Positions 1-5,909 are shown, counted from the first letter of the stretch. The stretch is 7,173 nt of DNA from Flavobacteriales bacterium UBA5869 (GCA_002432565.1 DJFP01000107.1:24402-31574), one strand, 5' to 3'. A program made the numbers and translations. The notes: a model not told the origin generated them from the letters alone.

Positions 1-441
1 CAATGGCTGGAACGAGTGATGCGCATTTCGAAAGAATTGAATGTAGACATAGATGTTTACAGTACACGGGAAACATTTGAAAAAGTGAAGGCTTATCGCA
101 CATACCGGAAATTCAGTGCGGATTTGACTCATTTCCCGATCGAATCCCCGGAAGACATGCTCGAAAAATTGCCTGATTTCAACGAACATCACCTGTTTGT
201 TTCCGTTTTTGCACGGCCAGGTTCAGTTTCTGCGTTTACTGGTATGGAATCTTTACCTCAGCGCATGGAAAAGGAAAATACGAAACTCGATCACATTTTC
301 ATTTATCCTTCACAAAGTGCGGCAGATCTTTCTTACGCAGCGTATGATGACATGAGCGGAAGCCCGATTGCAGCGGGTGTGGAGACCATTCAGCGCATAT
401 CCAAAGAAGTGGGTGGTATGTTTAAGAAGAATGAGGAGTAA
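1..441 (+). CDS. C-terminal part of a probable cation/proton antiporter (5' end outside window)
   Basis: The reading frame is open from the first base, so this is the last 146 residues of a longer protein; the GTG at 16 and ATG at 19 are probably internal codons. The visible part is hydrophilic, with no membrane helix. It resembles the soluble tail of CPA2-type Na+(K+)/H+ antiporters of Bacteroidota: an alpha/beta segment (SKELNVDIDVYSTRET), then a stretch like 'hhLFVSVFARPGSVSAF', and later 'LDHIFIYPSQ', which matches the usual '...IILYPEQ' region of these tails. After it comes about 40 residues of low-complexity tail ending in KKNEE. In that family the tail is cytoplasmic and thought to regulate the membrane transport domain. 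The membrane domain itself is not in the window, so the family call rests on tail resemblance alone; another protein with a universal-stress-like domain is possible. The gene ends six bases before the stop of the convergent gene, and no terminator is visible between them. Confidence 0.5.
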   Translation, partial: QWLERVMRISKELNVDIDVYSTRETFEKVKAYRTYRKFSADLTHFPIESPEDMLEKLPDFNEHHLFVSVFARPGSVSAFTGMESLPQRMEKENTKLDHIFIYPSQSAADLSYAAYDDMSGSPIAAGVETIQRISKEVGGMFKKNEE

Positions 442-447
442 CCCATT

Positions 448-789
448 TTATTTGTTTGTTAGCGACTCCACCAACGTCTTCGGTGCCACGTTGGAATACG
501 ATGTCTTTACAATATCCTTCAGAAAATCTTCATCCACCTTTTCAAAATAGACCCTTGTCCAACCTTGCAATCCCCATTTGTTGGGAACCGGATGGCAAGC
601 GCTTTCATCCCATTTGCAAAACACGGATTGCTGCATGGCCGTTAGTTTCACCACGAAAAATGCCTCTTTTTCATCTACCGTTGCAAAAATCTTCTTTTTA
701 ACCCGGTAAGATCGTTTTTCGAAATGCGGTTCTTCCGTCGCCTCTGGCAGAGACAATGCATACTTAGAAAGCAGAGAAAAATGTGTCAT
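448..789 (-). CDS. MmcQ/YjbR family protein
   Basis: The 113-residue protein has the normal length and pattern of the MmcQ/YjbR family (double-wing, CyaY-like fold): an N-terminal helix with 'ALSLPEATEEPHF', then 'SYRVKKKIFATVDEKEAFFVVKL', a Trp-rich turn 'PNKWGLQGWTRVYFEKV', and a C-terminal helix 'DFLKDIVKTSYSNVAPKTL'. The family is often labelled DNA-binding from its fold, but its physiological role is not established, so no function is assigned. It is likely cytoplasmic, with no signal peptide. I chose the ATG at 789; the frame also allows a TTG one codon upstream (792), which is less likely. It is convergent with the gene on its left and divergent from the membrane protein gene on its right, so it appears to be a single-gene unit. 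Confidence 0.87.
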   Translation of the reverse strand: MTHFSLLSKYALSLPEATEEPHFEKRSYRVKKKIFATVDEKEAFFVVKLTAMQQSVFCKWDESACHPVPNKWGLQGWTRVYFEKVDEDFLKDIVKTSYSNVAPKTLVESLTNK

Positions 790-870
790 CAAATTCTATT
801 TTCACGAATATAAACCATTGGTAGAAGAAATTGGAAATATGAATTATATTTATCGAACTAATACCACAAC

Positions 871-1242
871 ATGGCACTCATCCTGAATTTAATCGCTTTT
901 GTTTTATGCATCACCTGGTTCCATCGCCTGATCAAACAACCTGGAAACAAATTACTATTTCCTGTATCGATGGTTTACCTGGGAAGTTCAATGATGAGCT
1001 TCATTCTCGCATTTGTCATACAACACGACTTTTTGGACATACTTGGTCACGCCATTGTCACCGGAATTGCCGTTTTGGTGTTCTGGCTATGGACAAGCAT
1101 TGTTGTCATTATAAAACATGTGAAAACCGGGAATATCAAGTTACTTTTTACAGATCTCGCACAAACAACAATGCCATTGCTAATAATAATCTTGTTTATT
1201 CTTTCCTTTAATGATGGTGGTTCTTTAAAGATCGGGGGATAA
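871..1242 (+). CDS. Unrecognised small integral membrane protein, about four helices
   Basis: I do not recognise this 123-residue protein. It is strongly hydrophobic, with four likely membrane segments at about residues 2-17, 28-50, 57-82 and 95-113, separated by short loops carrying basic residues (HRLIKQPGNK and KHVKTGNIK). Those basic loops suggest that both the first and third loops face the cytoplasm. No catalytic motif is evident; isolated His residues occur at 18, 52, 60 and 83. The hydrophobic codon pattern over the whole length, a clean ATG and an adjacent hairpin terminator support a real gene. It has no strong Shine-Dalgarno sequence. It is followed directly by the hairpin at 1246-1275, and its neighbours run on the other strand, so it is probably transcribed alone. 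Membership of a general 'DUF' membrane family is possible. Confidence 0.72.
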   Translation: MALILNLIAFVLCITWFHRLIKQPGNKLLFPVSMVYLGSSMMSFILAFVIQHDFLDILGHAIVTGIAVLVFWLWTSIVVIIKHVKTGNIKLLFTDLAQTTMPLLIIILFILSFNDGGSLKIGG

Positions 1243-1275
1243 AAAAATCCCGGTTCCACGAAAGAAACCAGGATT
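1241..1275 (-). terminator. Intrinsic terminator of the minus-strand metal unit, possibly bidirectional
   Basis: Arms 1246-1257 and 1264-1275 pair over 12 positions with two mismatches and a six-base loop (acgaaa). Read on the minus strand, the hairpin is followed by a run of seven T (1247 down to 1241), a classic intrinsic terminator placed about 30 bases after the stop of the HMA-protein gene. Read on the plus strand it is followed only by a weak T-rich tract (catatttatt), so it may also stop transcription of the membrane protein gene, whose stop codon overlaps the A-tract. Confidence 0.8.
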
Positions 1276-1305
1276 CATATTTATTCTAAAATAAGTCAAC
1301 GATCG

Positions 1306-1665
1306 TTAATCGTGCTGGATGTGTTCCATACCACCCGGTTTACAACAAGCCGGTAATTTTTCAAAAGCAGCCGGATCAGCCAAAACTTCATCGGCATTGT
1401 ACCCAAGCGCTGAAATTTGCTTTTTGATCTCCGCCAATGTAATCACATCATTTTTGAACTTTACGGTCAGTTTTCGCGACGGTACATCTAATTCTGCGAA
1501 TTTCACTCCTTTGGTATAATTCAACGCGCCTTCGATGCGTTCTTTACACTCATCACATTCAGCGCTGGTCATGATCACCACTGTTTCTGTTTTTGCAGCG
1601 GGTTTCTGACTAAATGCGAAACTGCTTACAAACAAAAGGGCTAACATTAACAAACTATTTTTCAT
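1306..1665 (-). CDS. Exported heavy-metal-associated (HMA) domain protein
   Basis: This 119-residue protein starts with a typical signal peptide (MKNSLLMLALLFVSSFAFSQ), so it is predicted to be periplasmic or otherwise outside the inner membrane. Residues about 26-95 form an HMA domain: beta strand ETVVIMTS, the metal loop AECDEC with C37 and C40 (CxxC), helix ERIEGALNYTKGV, strand KLTVKF, and the closing 'LAEIKKQISALGYNADEV'. HMA domains bind Cu(I), Zn(II), Cd(II) or Hg(II) through the CxxC pair. A C-terminal tail adds a second potential metal site: adjacent C107-C108 followed by GG and H115 and H118. The ATG at 1665 is chosen because it begins the signal peptide exactly; a TTG at 1674 in frame is less likely. 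It is the last gene of the minus-strand unit, 25 bases after the receptor gene. The role is probably metal binding or relay between receptor and envelope; the metal is not determined. Confidence 0.88.
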   Translation of the reverse strand: MKNSLLMLALLFVSSFAFSQKPAAKTETVVIMTSAECDECKERIEGALNYTKGVKFAELDVPSRKLTVKFKNDVITLAEIKKQISALGYNADEVLADPAAFEKLPACCKPGGMEHIQHD

Positions 1666-1690
1666 CTCTTTCAATTTTTAAATTAAATAT

Positions 1691-3907
1691 TTACTTCTTT
1701 TCTTTTTTCCGTTGGATTTCATACCTGAATCCTGCATAAACCACTGTCCCCATTACGGAAGCCCAAACACGGGTTGCATCGAAAGTCGGGTCATACGGAT
1801 TATCCGCACTAATGATCGGGTTCTTTTGTTTGAAGTTAAACAAGTTCTCACCACCCACATATACATCCCAGCGTTTGAAATGACGCGTAATTTGAGCTAA
1901 TCCAACCGGTACCGCTTTACTTTTCTCATTCGTTAAACGCGAACCATCCGGTAAAGTAACATCCGGCAGACGCATCGGACTGTATACAGAAATCGTACCA
2001 TCCACTTCCCATTTTTTATTTCTGCTTGCAAAGGCCACATTAAACAACCCGCGGTGTTGCGGAATCATGACCTGCTGTCTCAAACTTCCGGCATAATCTG
2101 CCTTTACCTCCAGGAATTTATAAGCAAATCGGAAAGTAATCGTTTTCCACGGCATGAAGCTCAATTCGGTTTGGAAGGTACTGCTCCTGGAGACATTTCG
2201 CTGGAAGCCGAAGAAAATAGAATCCGTTGACTGCTCTCTGTCAATAATCAATTGTTTGTTAAAACGGGCATGGTAGAAATCAGCGGATATGCTTGCCGCG
2301 CGATTCCACCATCTCATACTGCGCATCACCGATAATCCGGAGTTCCAAACTTCTTCCTGTTCATTGCTATTGGTTACTATCCACGCTTTGGATGTAGCAA
2401 GCAGGGAAGAATTGTCCATTACGAGAGTTGGAAGTCGCCACGATTTTCCGGTCGTTACGCGCAAATCTGTAAATTCATCCAGGGTCCATTTTGCATGGAC
2501 GCGCGGTGAGAATTGGAATTTTTCCTTCTGGTCACTGAATGCTGTTTGATAATCTGCCCGCATTCCGGCTACTAAAACCAAACGTGTTCCTGTGTAGGTA
2601 TATTCGAAAAATGCTCCCGGAGTAATCACATTGCGGTTGAAATTCATTGAATCGATATGCTGCTGCAAATCTTGTCCAACAGCGGAAACTCCCAGTTTGT
2701 ATTTATGGGCCGTTGTTCCGAAAATTCCGTCAAAGATAGCATTCACATATCCGCGTAGTTCTCTTCCGCCAAAACCTCTCAAACCATACAATCCATCTGC
2801 TTGATGGTATTTGAACTGGTAAACAATTCCCAAACTGTGATATGGTTTATTCGGGAACAAAAATCCGGTTTTTGCAAAGAACTCTGCATGCTGATTGGTT
2901 GTCTCAGCCCGGTACCTGTTAGCAACCCCATAAAGCTGTCCACCCAATCTTTGGTCATAGTAGGCATTGACACCGAATTTGGATTCGAACTTCTTGCCTT
3001 CATAGTTCCAGCGATTCATAAATGACCCGGATTTACTGAGGGGCACATCCCGAAAACCATCCTTGTTAAAATCCCATTCGGTTTGCAGGGTGGAAACGTG
3101 TGCAAAAGTTCCCGTACTCCATTTATCGTTGATGATCTGTCCACCATGGACATTCAGCTCTGCCCTTCCCAGGTAATTTCCATAACCATTTATAAAAAGA
3201 CGCTGCATGGTTTCCGGTTTTCGGAATTCAACGTTGATCAGTCCGGCCATGGATTCATAGCCATTCACAACAGAACCTGTTCCTTTGGTAATCTGGATTG
3301 ATTCGACCCAGGTCCCCGGAACGGAATTCAAACCGAAACTGCTTTCCAAACCGGTTAAGAAGGGGATATTCTCCATTTGCAATTGTGTGTAAACACCATC
3401 CAGTCCCAATAACTGGATTTTCTTTGCCCCGGAAACCGCATCTGTGAAATTCACATCCACTGTTGCATTTGTTTCAAAGGACTCGGATAAATTACAACAG
3501 GCTGCTTTTTTAAACTCTCCCTCTCCCAGATTCTCAACCTGCAAAGGTTTTAAGCGTGAAAAGTTTTTGGAGTCCTGTTTGAATTCAACAACCACCTCAT
3601 CCAATTCATCCACTTCAAAAAGGATGATTTCCAATCCGGAAAAACGGTCGTCTTTAGTAACAATAACGGAATCACTCTCATATCCCGGAGCCGAAATTAC
3701 GAGAACATCCGGCAGATCTTTAGGCAATACAAGCTCAAATCGCCCGTTTTCTTCACTATAAACCTGGGTTTGAGCTTTTCTTAAAATAACTTTTGCTTGT
3801 TTAAGCGGCGTTTTTCCACCATTTTTTATTCCAAATACAATACCCTGAAGCTGGGCTTGGCTGTATGAAAGAAAAAACAGGAAAAAACCAATTAATAGAT
3901 ACTTCAT
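1691..3907 (-). CDS. TonB-dependent outer membrane receptor with carboxypeptidase-regulatory-like N-terminus, metal-locus type
   Basis: This 738-residue receptor has a signal peptide at residues 1-18 (MKYLLIGFFLFFLSYSQA), a carboxypeptidase-regulatory-like beta-sandwich at about 19-100, a TonB-box-like segment ELDEVVV at 101-107, a plug domain at about 120-232, and a beta-barrel from about 235 to the aromatic end near 'YAGFRYEI'. After that comes a short basic tail (QRKKEKK). The plug is unusual in having AACCNLSESFETN, with C137-C138, where many receptors have a hydrophobic helix; it continues to LLGLDGVYTQLQMENIP and the conserved 'ESIQITKGTGSVVNGYESMAGLINVEFRKP'. Such proteins move bound substrates across the outer membrane using TonB-ExbB-ExbD energy. 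Position between an HMA protein and a Cys-rich protein, opposite Fur and CDF genes, suggests a metal or metal complex as substrate; this is inference, and an organic metallophore is equally possible. The ATG at 3907 fits the signal peptide. It lies 50 bases after the upstream gene without a visible promoter. Confidence 0.92.
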   Translation of the reverse strand: MKYLLIGFFLFFLSYSQAQLQGIVFGIKNGGKTPLKQAKVILRKAQTQVYSEENGRFELVLPKDLPDVLVISAPGYESDSVIVTKDDRFSGLEIILFEVDELDEVVVEFKQDSKNFSRLKPLQVENLGEGEFKKAACCNLSESFETNATVDVNFTDAVSGAKKIQLLGLDGVYTQLQMENIPFLTGLESSFGLNSVPGTWVESIQITKGTGSVVNGYESMAGLINVEFRKPETMQRLFINGYGNYLGRAELNVHGGQIINDKWSTGTFAHVSTLQTEWDFNKDGFRDVPLSKSGSFMNRWNYEGKKFESKFGVNAYYDQRLGGQLYGVANRYRAETTNQHAEFFAKTGFLFPNKPYHSLGIVYQFKYHQADGLYGLRGFGGRELRGYVNAIFDGIFGTTAHKYKLGVSAVGQDLQQHIDSMNFNRNVITPGAFFEYTYTGTRLVLVAGMRADYQTAFSDQKEKFQFSPRVHAKWTLDEFTDLRVTTGKSWRLPTLVMDNSSLLATSKAWIVTNSNEQEEVWNSGLSVMRSMRWWNRAASISADFYHARFNKQLIIDREQSTDSIFFGFQRNVSRSSTFQTELSFMPWKTITFRFAYKFLEVKADYAGSLRQQVMIPQHRGLFNVAFASRNKKWEVDGTISVYSPMRLPDVTLPDGSRLTNEKSKAVPVGLAQITRHFKRWDVYVGGENLFNFKQKNPIISADNPYDPTFDATRVWASVMGTVVYAGFRYEIQRKKEKK

Positions 3908-3957
3908 TGTTTTTAACGTTTAATTCTACTTCACTTTTTATAACAAAAAGGAAGGAA

Positions 3958-4398
3958 TCACAGACGCCAAATACACAAATGAGTTAATCGTTCAAGACTG
4001 GTTAGAGCGGGCGGATCAGATCCGGAAAACAGTTCTTTGTCCTCACTTGTCCAAACAGTCTCAAACTGCGGAATAAAAGAAAGAATGGAAATTTCTTCCA
4101 GAGCTTCAGCAAAAACAGGATGAGCATCCTGGAAGAAGAAAAAAGAGAACTGCCAGTTTGAAACCTCATCCAGGCAGCAATTATCTGAGATTGTTTCCTT
4201 GTCGGAAGCGCTCGCCTGCACTGTTGAACAACAATCGGGTTGTTCGGTCTTCATATGTTCTTCCGAACATTCATTCGAAGGAACAAAAACGGACTGCATT
4301 ACGCGGTTTTCATGCAGACAAGTATGTTGATAGAAAGGAACACCGATGGTTCCCATCAGTACCACAACAATCATACTTATTTGCAAAATCCGCTTCAT
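3958..4398 (-). CDS. HYC_CC_PP-type small Cys-rich envelope protein
   Basis: This 146-residue protein begins with a hydrophobic N-terminal segment (residues 1-22), probably a signal peptide or membrane anchor. It then carries a set of potential metal ligands: H25-T-C27 with H29, C44, H48, C56-C57, C74-C75, H93, and a late PP at 129-130, then H140 and C142 in the tail. This order (HxC, CC, CC, PP) fits the Bacteroidota family named HYC_CC_PP after its conserved residues; here the middle Tyr is Thr. The function of that family is unknown to me. The first gene of the minus-strand unit, it is followed after 50 bases by the receptor gene, which suggests a shared role in metal handling in the envelope. 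The frame is open further upstream (to 4554), but the extension crosses the promoter region and the divergent fur gene start, so the ATG at 4398 is preferred. Confidence 0.72.
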   Translation of the reverse strand: MKRILQISMIVVVLMGTIGVPFYQHTCLHENRVMQSVFVPSNECSEEHMKTEQPDCCSTVQASASDKETISDNCCLDEVSNWQFSFFFFQDAHPVFAEALEEISILSFIPQFETVWTSEDKELFSGSDPPALTSLERLTHLCIWRL

Positions 4399-4404
4399 CG
4401 GAAT

Positions 4405-4412
4405 CAAAAATA
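4405..4412 (-). promoter_or_regulatory. Candidate -7 promoter element for the minus-strand metal unit
   Basis: On the minus strand these bases read TATTTTTG, an exact match to the Bacteroidota TAnnTTTG element. It lies only six bases before the ATG at 4398, implying a very short or absent leader. No good TTG is seen at the usual upstream distance; a TTA (4433-4431) lies 18 bases away. Because AT-rich DNA matches this element by chance, this is tentative. Confidence 0.42.
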
Positions 4413-4445
4413 CAAAAAAAGAAGTTCGCATAAATTCATAAAAAA

Positions 4446-4456
4446 CAAGTAACTTG
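4446..4456. promoter_or_regulatory. Palindrome CAAGT-A-ACTTG in the divergent promoter region
   Basis: Perfect 5-base arms around one central base. The right half contains the TTG used as the -33 element of the fur promoter call. A bound dimer here could block that promoter. It is a candidate operator only; no known operator consensus is matched. Confidence 0.35.
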
Positions 4457-4487
4457 AAATGCCAACTGATTAAACTTCGTACTTTTG
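4454..4487 (+). promoter_or_regulatory. Promoter of the fur-CDF operon
   Basis: A TTG at 4454-4456 is followed after 23 bases by TACTTTTG at 4480-4487, an exact TAnnTTTG -7 element. The spacing is at the upper end of that reported for Bacteroidota promoters. The -7 element ends 17 bases before the chosen ATG of the fur gene, which supports the start at 4505. Confidence 0.62.
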
Positions 4488-4497
4488 TTACCGGTAA
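4488..4497. promoter_or_regulatory. Candidate operator TTACCGGTAA at the fur transcription start
   Basis: A perfect 10-base palindrome begins immediately after the -7 element, where the transcription start would fall, and before the fur start codon. This position suits autoregulation by the encoded Fur-family protein. It does not match the classical Fur or Zur boxes, so the link is inferred from position alone. Confidence 0.42.
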
Positions 4498-4504
4498 ATC
4501 CAAT

Positions 4505-4900
4505 ATGAAGACAACAAGAAACACAGCAGCCAGAAGTGCTATCCTGGAACTCATTAATGACTCAAACGTGGCGTTGTCTCAACCTGCTATTCAACACAAA
4601 TTGAACGGTTTGTGTGATCGGGTAACGATTTACCGGGTATTGGACCGTTTGTTGGATGATGGCTTGATCCACAAAATTGTCAACGTAAACGGCGTGGTGA
4701 ATTATGCAGCATGTTCTTCATGTAACCACAAACACGACCATGGTCACGAACACATTCATTTTAGTTGCAGAATTTGCAGTGAGTTAACTTGTTTGGATCA
4801 GGTAGTCCCATCCTTTTCACTACCTGAAGGATTTCAGGCTGAAGAGACCTTTTTTACGATCTCCGGAATTTGTAAAAACTGTCAAGACACCCAAAAATGA
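4505..4900 (+). CDS. Fur-family metal-responsive transcriptional regulator
   Basis: The 131-residue protein has the Fur layout: an N-terminal winged helix at about residues 5-68, with the recognition region 'DRVTIYRVLDRLLDDGLIHKI' typical of the family, then a metal-binding and dimerisation domain. The second domain has C88-x-x-C91 and C123-x-x-C126, the pair of CxxC motifs that form the structural zinc site in Fur, Zur and PerR. Between the domains lies a His-rich stretch with C70, C73 and His at 75, 77, 79, 81, 83 and 85, richer than in typical Fur and likely part of metal sensing. Fur proteins usually repress when metal-bound. The specific metal is not determinable; zinc is plausible from the His/Cys content and the CDF partner. 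The ATG at 4505 is chosen because the longer frame from 4454 would begin upstream of the -7 promoter element. Its stop overlaps the next start by four bases, indicating translational coupling. Confidence 0.88.
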   Translation: MKTTRNTAARSAILELINDSNVALSQPAIQHKLNGLCDRVTIYRVLDRLLDDGLIHKIVNVNGVVNYAACSSCNHKHDHGHEHIHFSCRICSELTCLDQVVPSFSLPEGFQAEETFFTISGICKNCQDTQK

Positions 4901-5769
4901 GTGTTAATCATGAGAAAGCAGAAAAAACTGCCTGGTTCAGTTTAATCGGCAATTTCGTTATGGCCGTGGTGAAAGCACTTGTCGGGTATTTCGGGAACTC
5001 TTATGCTTTAATTGCCGATGCCATCGAATCAACCGGAGATGTGTTTGCCTCGGCCCTGGTCATTGTGGGATTCCGTTATGCCAAACGTCCGCCGGACGAA
5101 AACCATCCTTACGGACATGGAAAAGTTGAACCCCTGATCACCTTCGTTGTAGTTGGATTCCTGGTTGCATCAGCAACATTGATCATTATTGAGAGTATCC
5201 ACAATATTCAAACACCTCACAAAGCTCCCGCTTCTTACACCCTTTGGTTCATTGGAGGCGTTATTCTAACCAAAGAACTTTTCTTTCGTTTCGTTTCCAA
5301 ATCCGGGGAAGAAGTCGGAAGCACCTCCCTGAAAGCGGATGCCTGGCATCACCGCAGCGATGCCATTACTTCGGCCTGTGCATTTGTAGGGATTGCCATT
5401 GCAGTTTATAAAGGTGATTCCTGGGCTCAGGCTGATGACTGGGCGGCTTTGATTGCTTCTACGATCATTTTGTACAATGCCTACAAAATTTTCCGTCCTG
5501 CACTGGGCGAAATTATGGATGAACATCTTTACGACGATTTCATACTCGTAATCCGTGAGAAATCAAAAGAAGTTTCCGGAATTATTGACACGGAAAAATG
5601 TTTGGTCAGAAAATCAGGGATGCGCTATTGGGTTGATCTGCATATTCATGTGAACGGAAACCTGAGCGTACACGAAGGCCATACCATCGCCCACAACCTG
5701 AAAAAACATTTGATGAATGAAATTCCCGAAATCGAAGATATTCTCGTTCACGTAGAACCATCCGAATAA
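4897..5769 (+). CDS. Cation diffusion facilitator (CDF) family metal exporter
   Basis: The 290-residue protein is a full-length CDF transporter of the inner membrane, expected to exchange cytoplasmic divalent metal for protons as a dimer. It has about six membrane helices within residues 12-200 and a C-terminal cytoplasmic domain (about 205-288) ending in the family pattern 'IPEIEDILVHVEP'. The transport site residues are visible: in TM2 E44 and D48 (DAIESTGD) and in TM5 H151 and D155 (WHHRSD). Well-studied zinc members usually have His or Asp where this one has Glu, so metal preference is uncertain. The loop after TM2 has the conserved DENHPYGHGK (residues 67-76). The C-terminal domain has several His (H249, H251, H259, H262) that may bind regulatory metal. 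It overlaps the fur gene by four bases and is followed three bases later by the repeat/terminator region. Confidence 0.94.
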   Translation: MSVNHEKAEKTAWFSLIGNFVMAVVKALVGYFGNSYALIADAIESTGDVFASALVIVGFRYAKRPPDENHPYGHGKVEPLITFVVVGFLVASATLIIIESIHNIQTPHKAPASYTLWFIGGVILTKELFFRFVSKSGEEVGSTSLKADAWHHRSDAITSACAFVGIAIAVYKGDSWAQADDWAALIASTIILYNAYKIFRPALGEIMDEHLYDDFILVIREKSKEVSGIIDTEKCLVRKSGMRYWVDLHIHVNGNLSVHEGHTIAHNLKKHLMNEIPEIEDILVHVEPSE

Positions 5770-5772
5770 TTG

Positions 5773-5864
5773 AAAAAGACAGAAGCAGACAATAGACCTT
5801 AGACTTAAGACAATAGACAAAAAAATCAGTCTTATGTCTATTGTCTTTCATCTTCAGTCTTTTT
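5773..5864 (+). terminator. Hairpin terminator after the fur-CDF operon, built from heptad repeats
   Basis: AAGACAATAGAC at 5807-5818 pairs perfectly with 5836-5847 (12 bp, 17-base loop). A second, outer arm at 5773-5797 also pairs with 5836-5864 with one mismatch and an internal loop, so two alternative folds share the same right arm. The structure starts three bases after the CDF stop and ends in TTTTT at 5860-5864. This supports transcription termination before the next gene's own promoter. Confidence 0.6.
5787..5860. repeat. Heptad array: AGACnnn units facing nnnGTCT units
   Basis: AGAC begins at 5787, 5794, 5801, 5808 and 5815, exactly every seven bases. Beyond a short A-rich spacer, the complement GTCT begins at 5829, 5836 and 5843, has a degenerate copy (ATCT) at 5850, and recurs at 5857, on the same seven-base period. 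A further AGAC at 5777 is out of phase. This regularity is stricter than a simple hairpin needs. Confidence 0.7.
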
Positions 5865-5878
5865 ATTTCAATTTGAAG

Positions 5879-5886
5879 TATCTTTG
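5879..5886 (+). promoter_or_regulatory. -7 promoter element of the Nfu-like gene
   Basis: TATCTTTG matches TAnnTTTG exactly and ends 23 bases before the ATG at 5910, a normal leader length. No clear TTG lies at the usual upstream distance, where the right arm of the hairpin is located. Confidence 0.55.
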
Positions 5887-5909
5887 TAAAAAATAAACAG
5901 ACAAACATC

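Noticed and set aside
442..447. Shared terminator between the first two convergent genes
   Set aside because: Only six bases separate the stop codons and no stem-loop with a T-tract is visible around them.
845..852. TATATTTA as a promoter -7 element for the small membrane protein gene
   Set aside because: It differs from TAnnTTTG at the last base and nearby TTG triplets are 11 or 24 bases upstream, outside the usual spacing; in AT-rich DNA this is not convincing.
3444..3761. 105-codon plus-strand open frame inside the receptor gene
   Set aside because: Shadow of the receptor's plug and regulatory-domain coding sequence; the translation is Ser/Thr-rich low complexity.
4454..4504. Upstream start for the Fur protein at 4454
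   Set aside because: The codon at 4454 overlaps the TTG promoter element and lies before the -7 element at 4480-4487; the Fur fold starts normally from the ATG at 4505.
4399..4554. Upstream extension of the HYC_CC_PP gene to a start at 4554
   Set aside because: The extra 52 residues would be read through the divergent promoter region and into the fur gene; the ATG at 4398 starts a proper hydrophobic leader.
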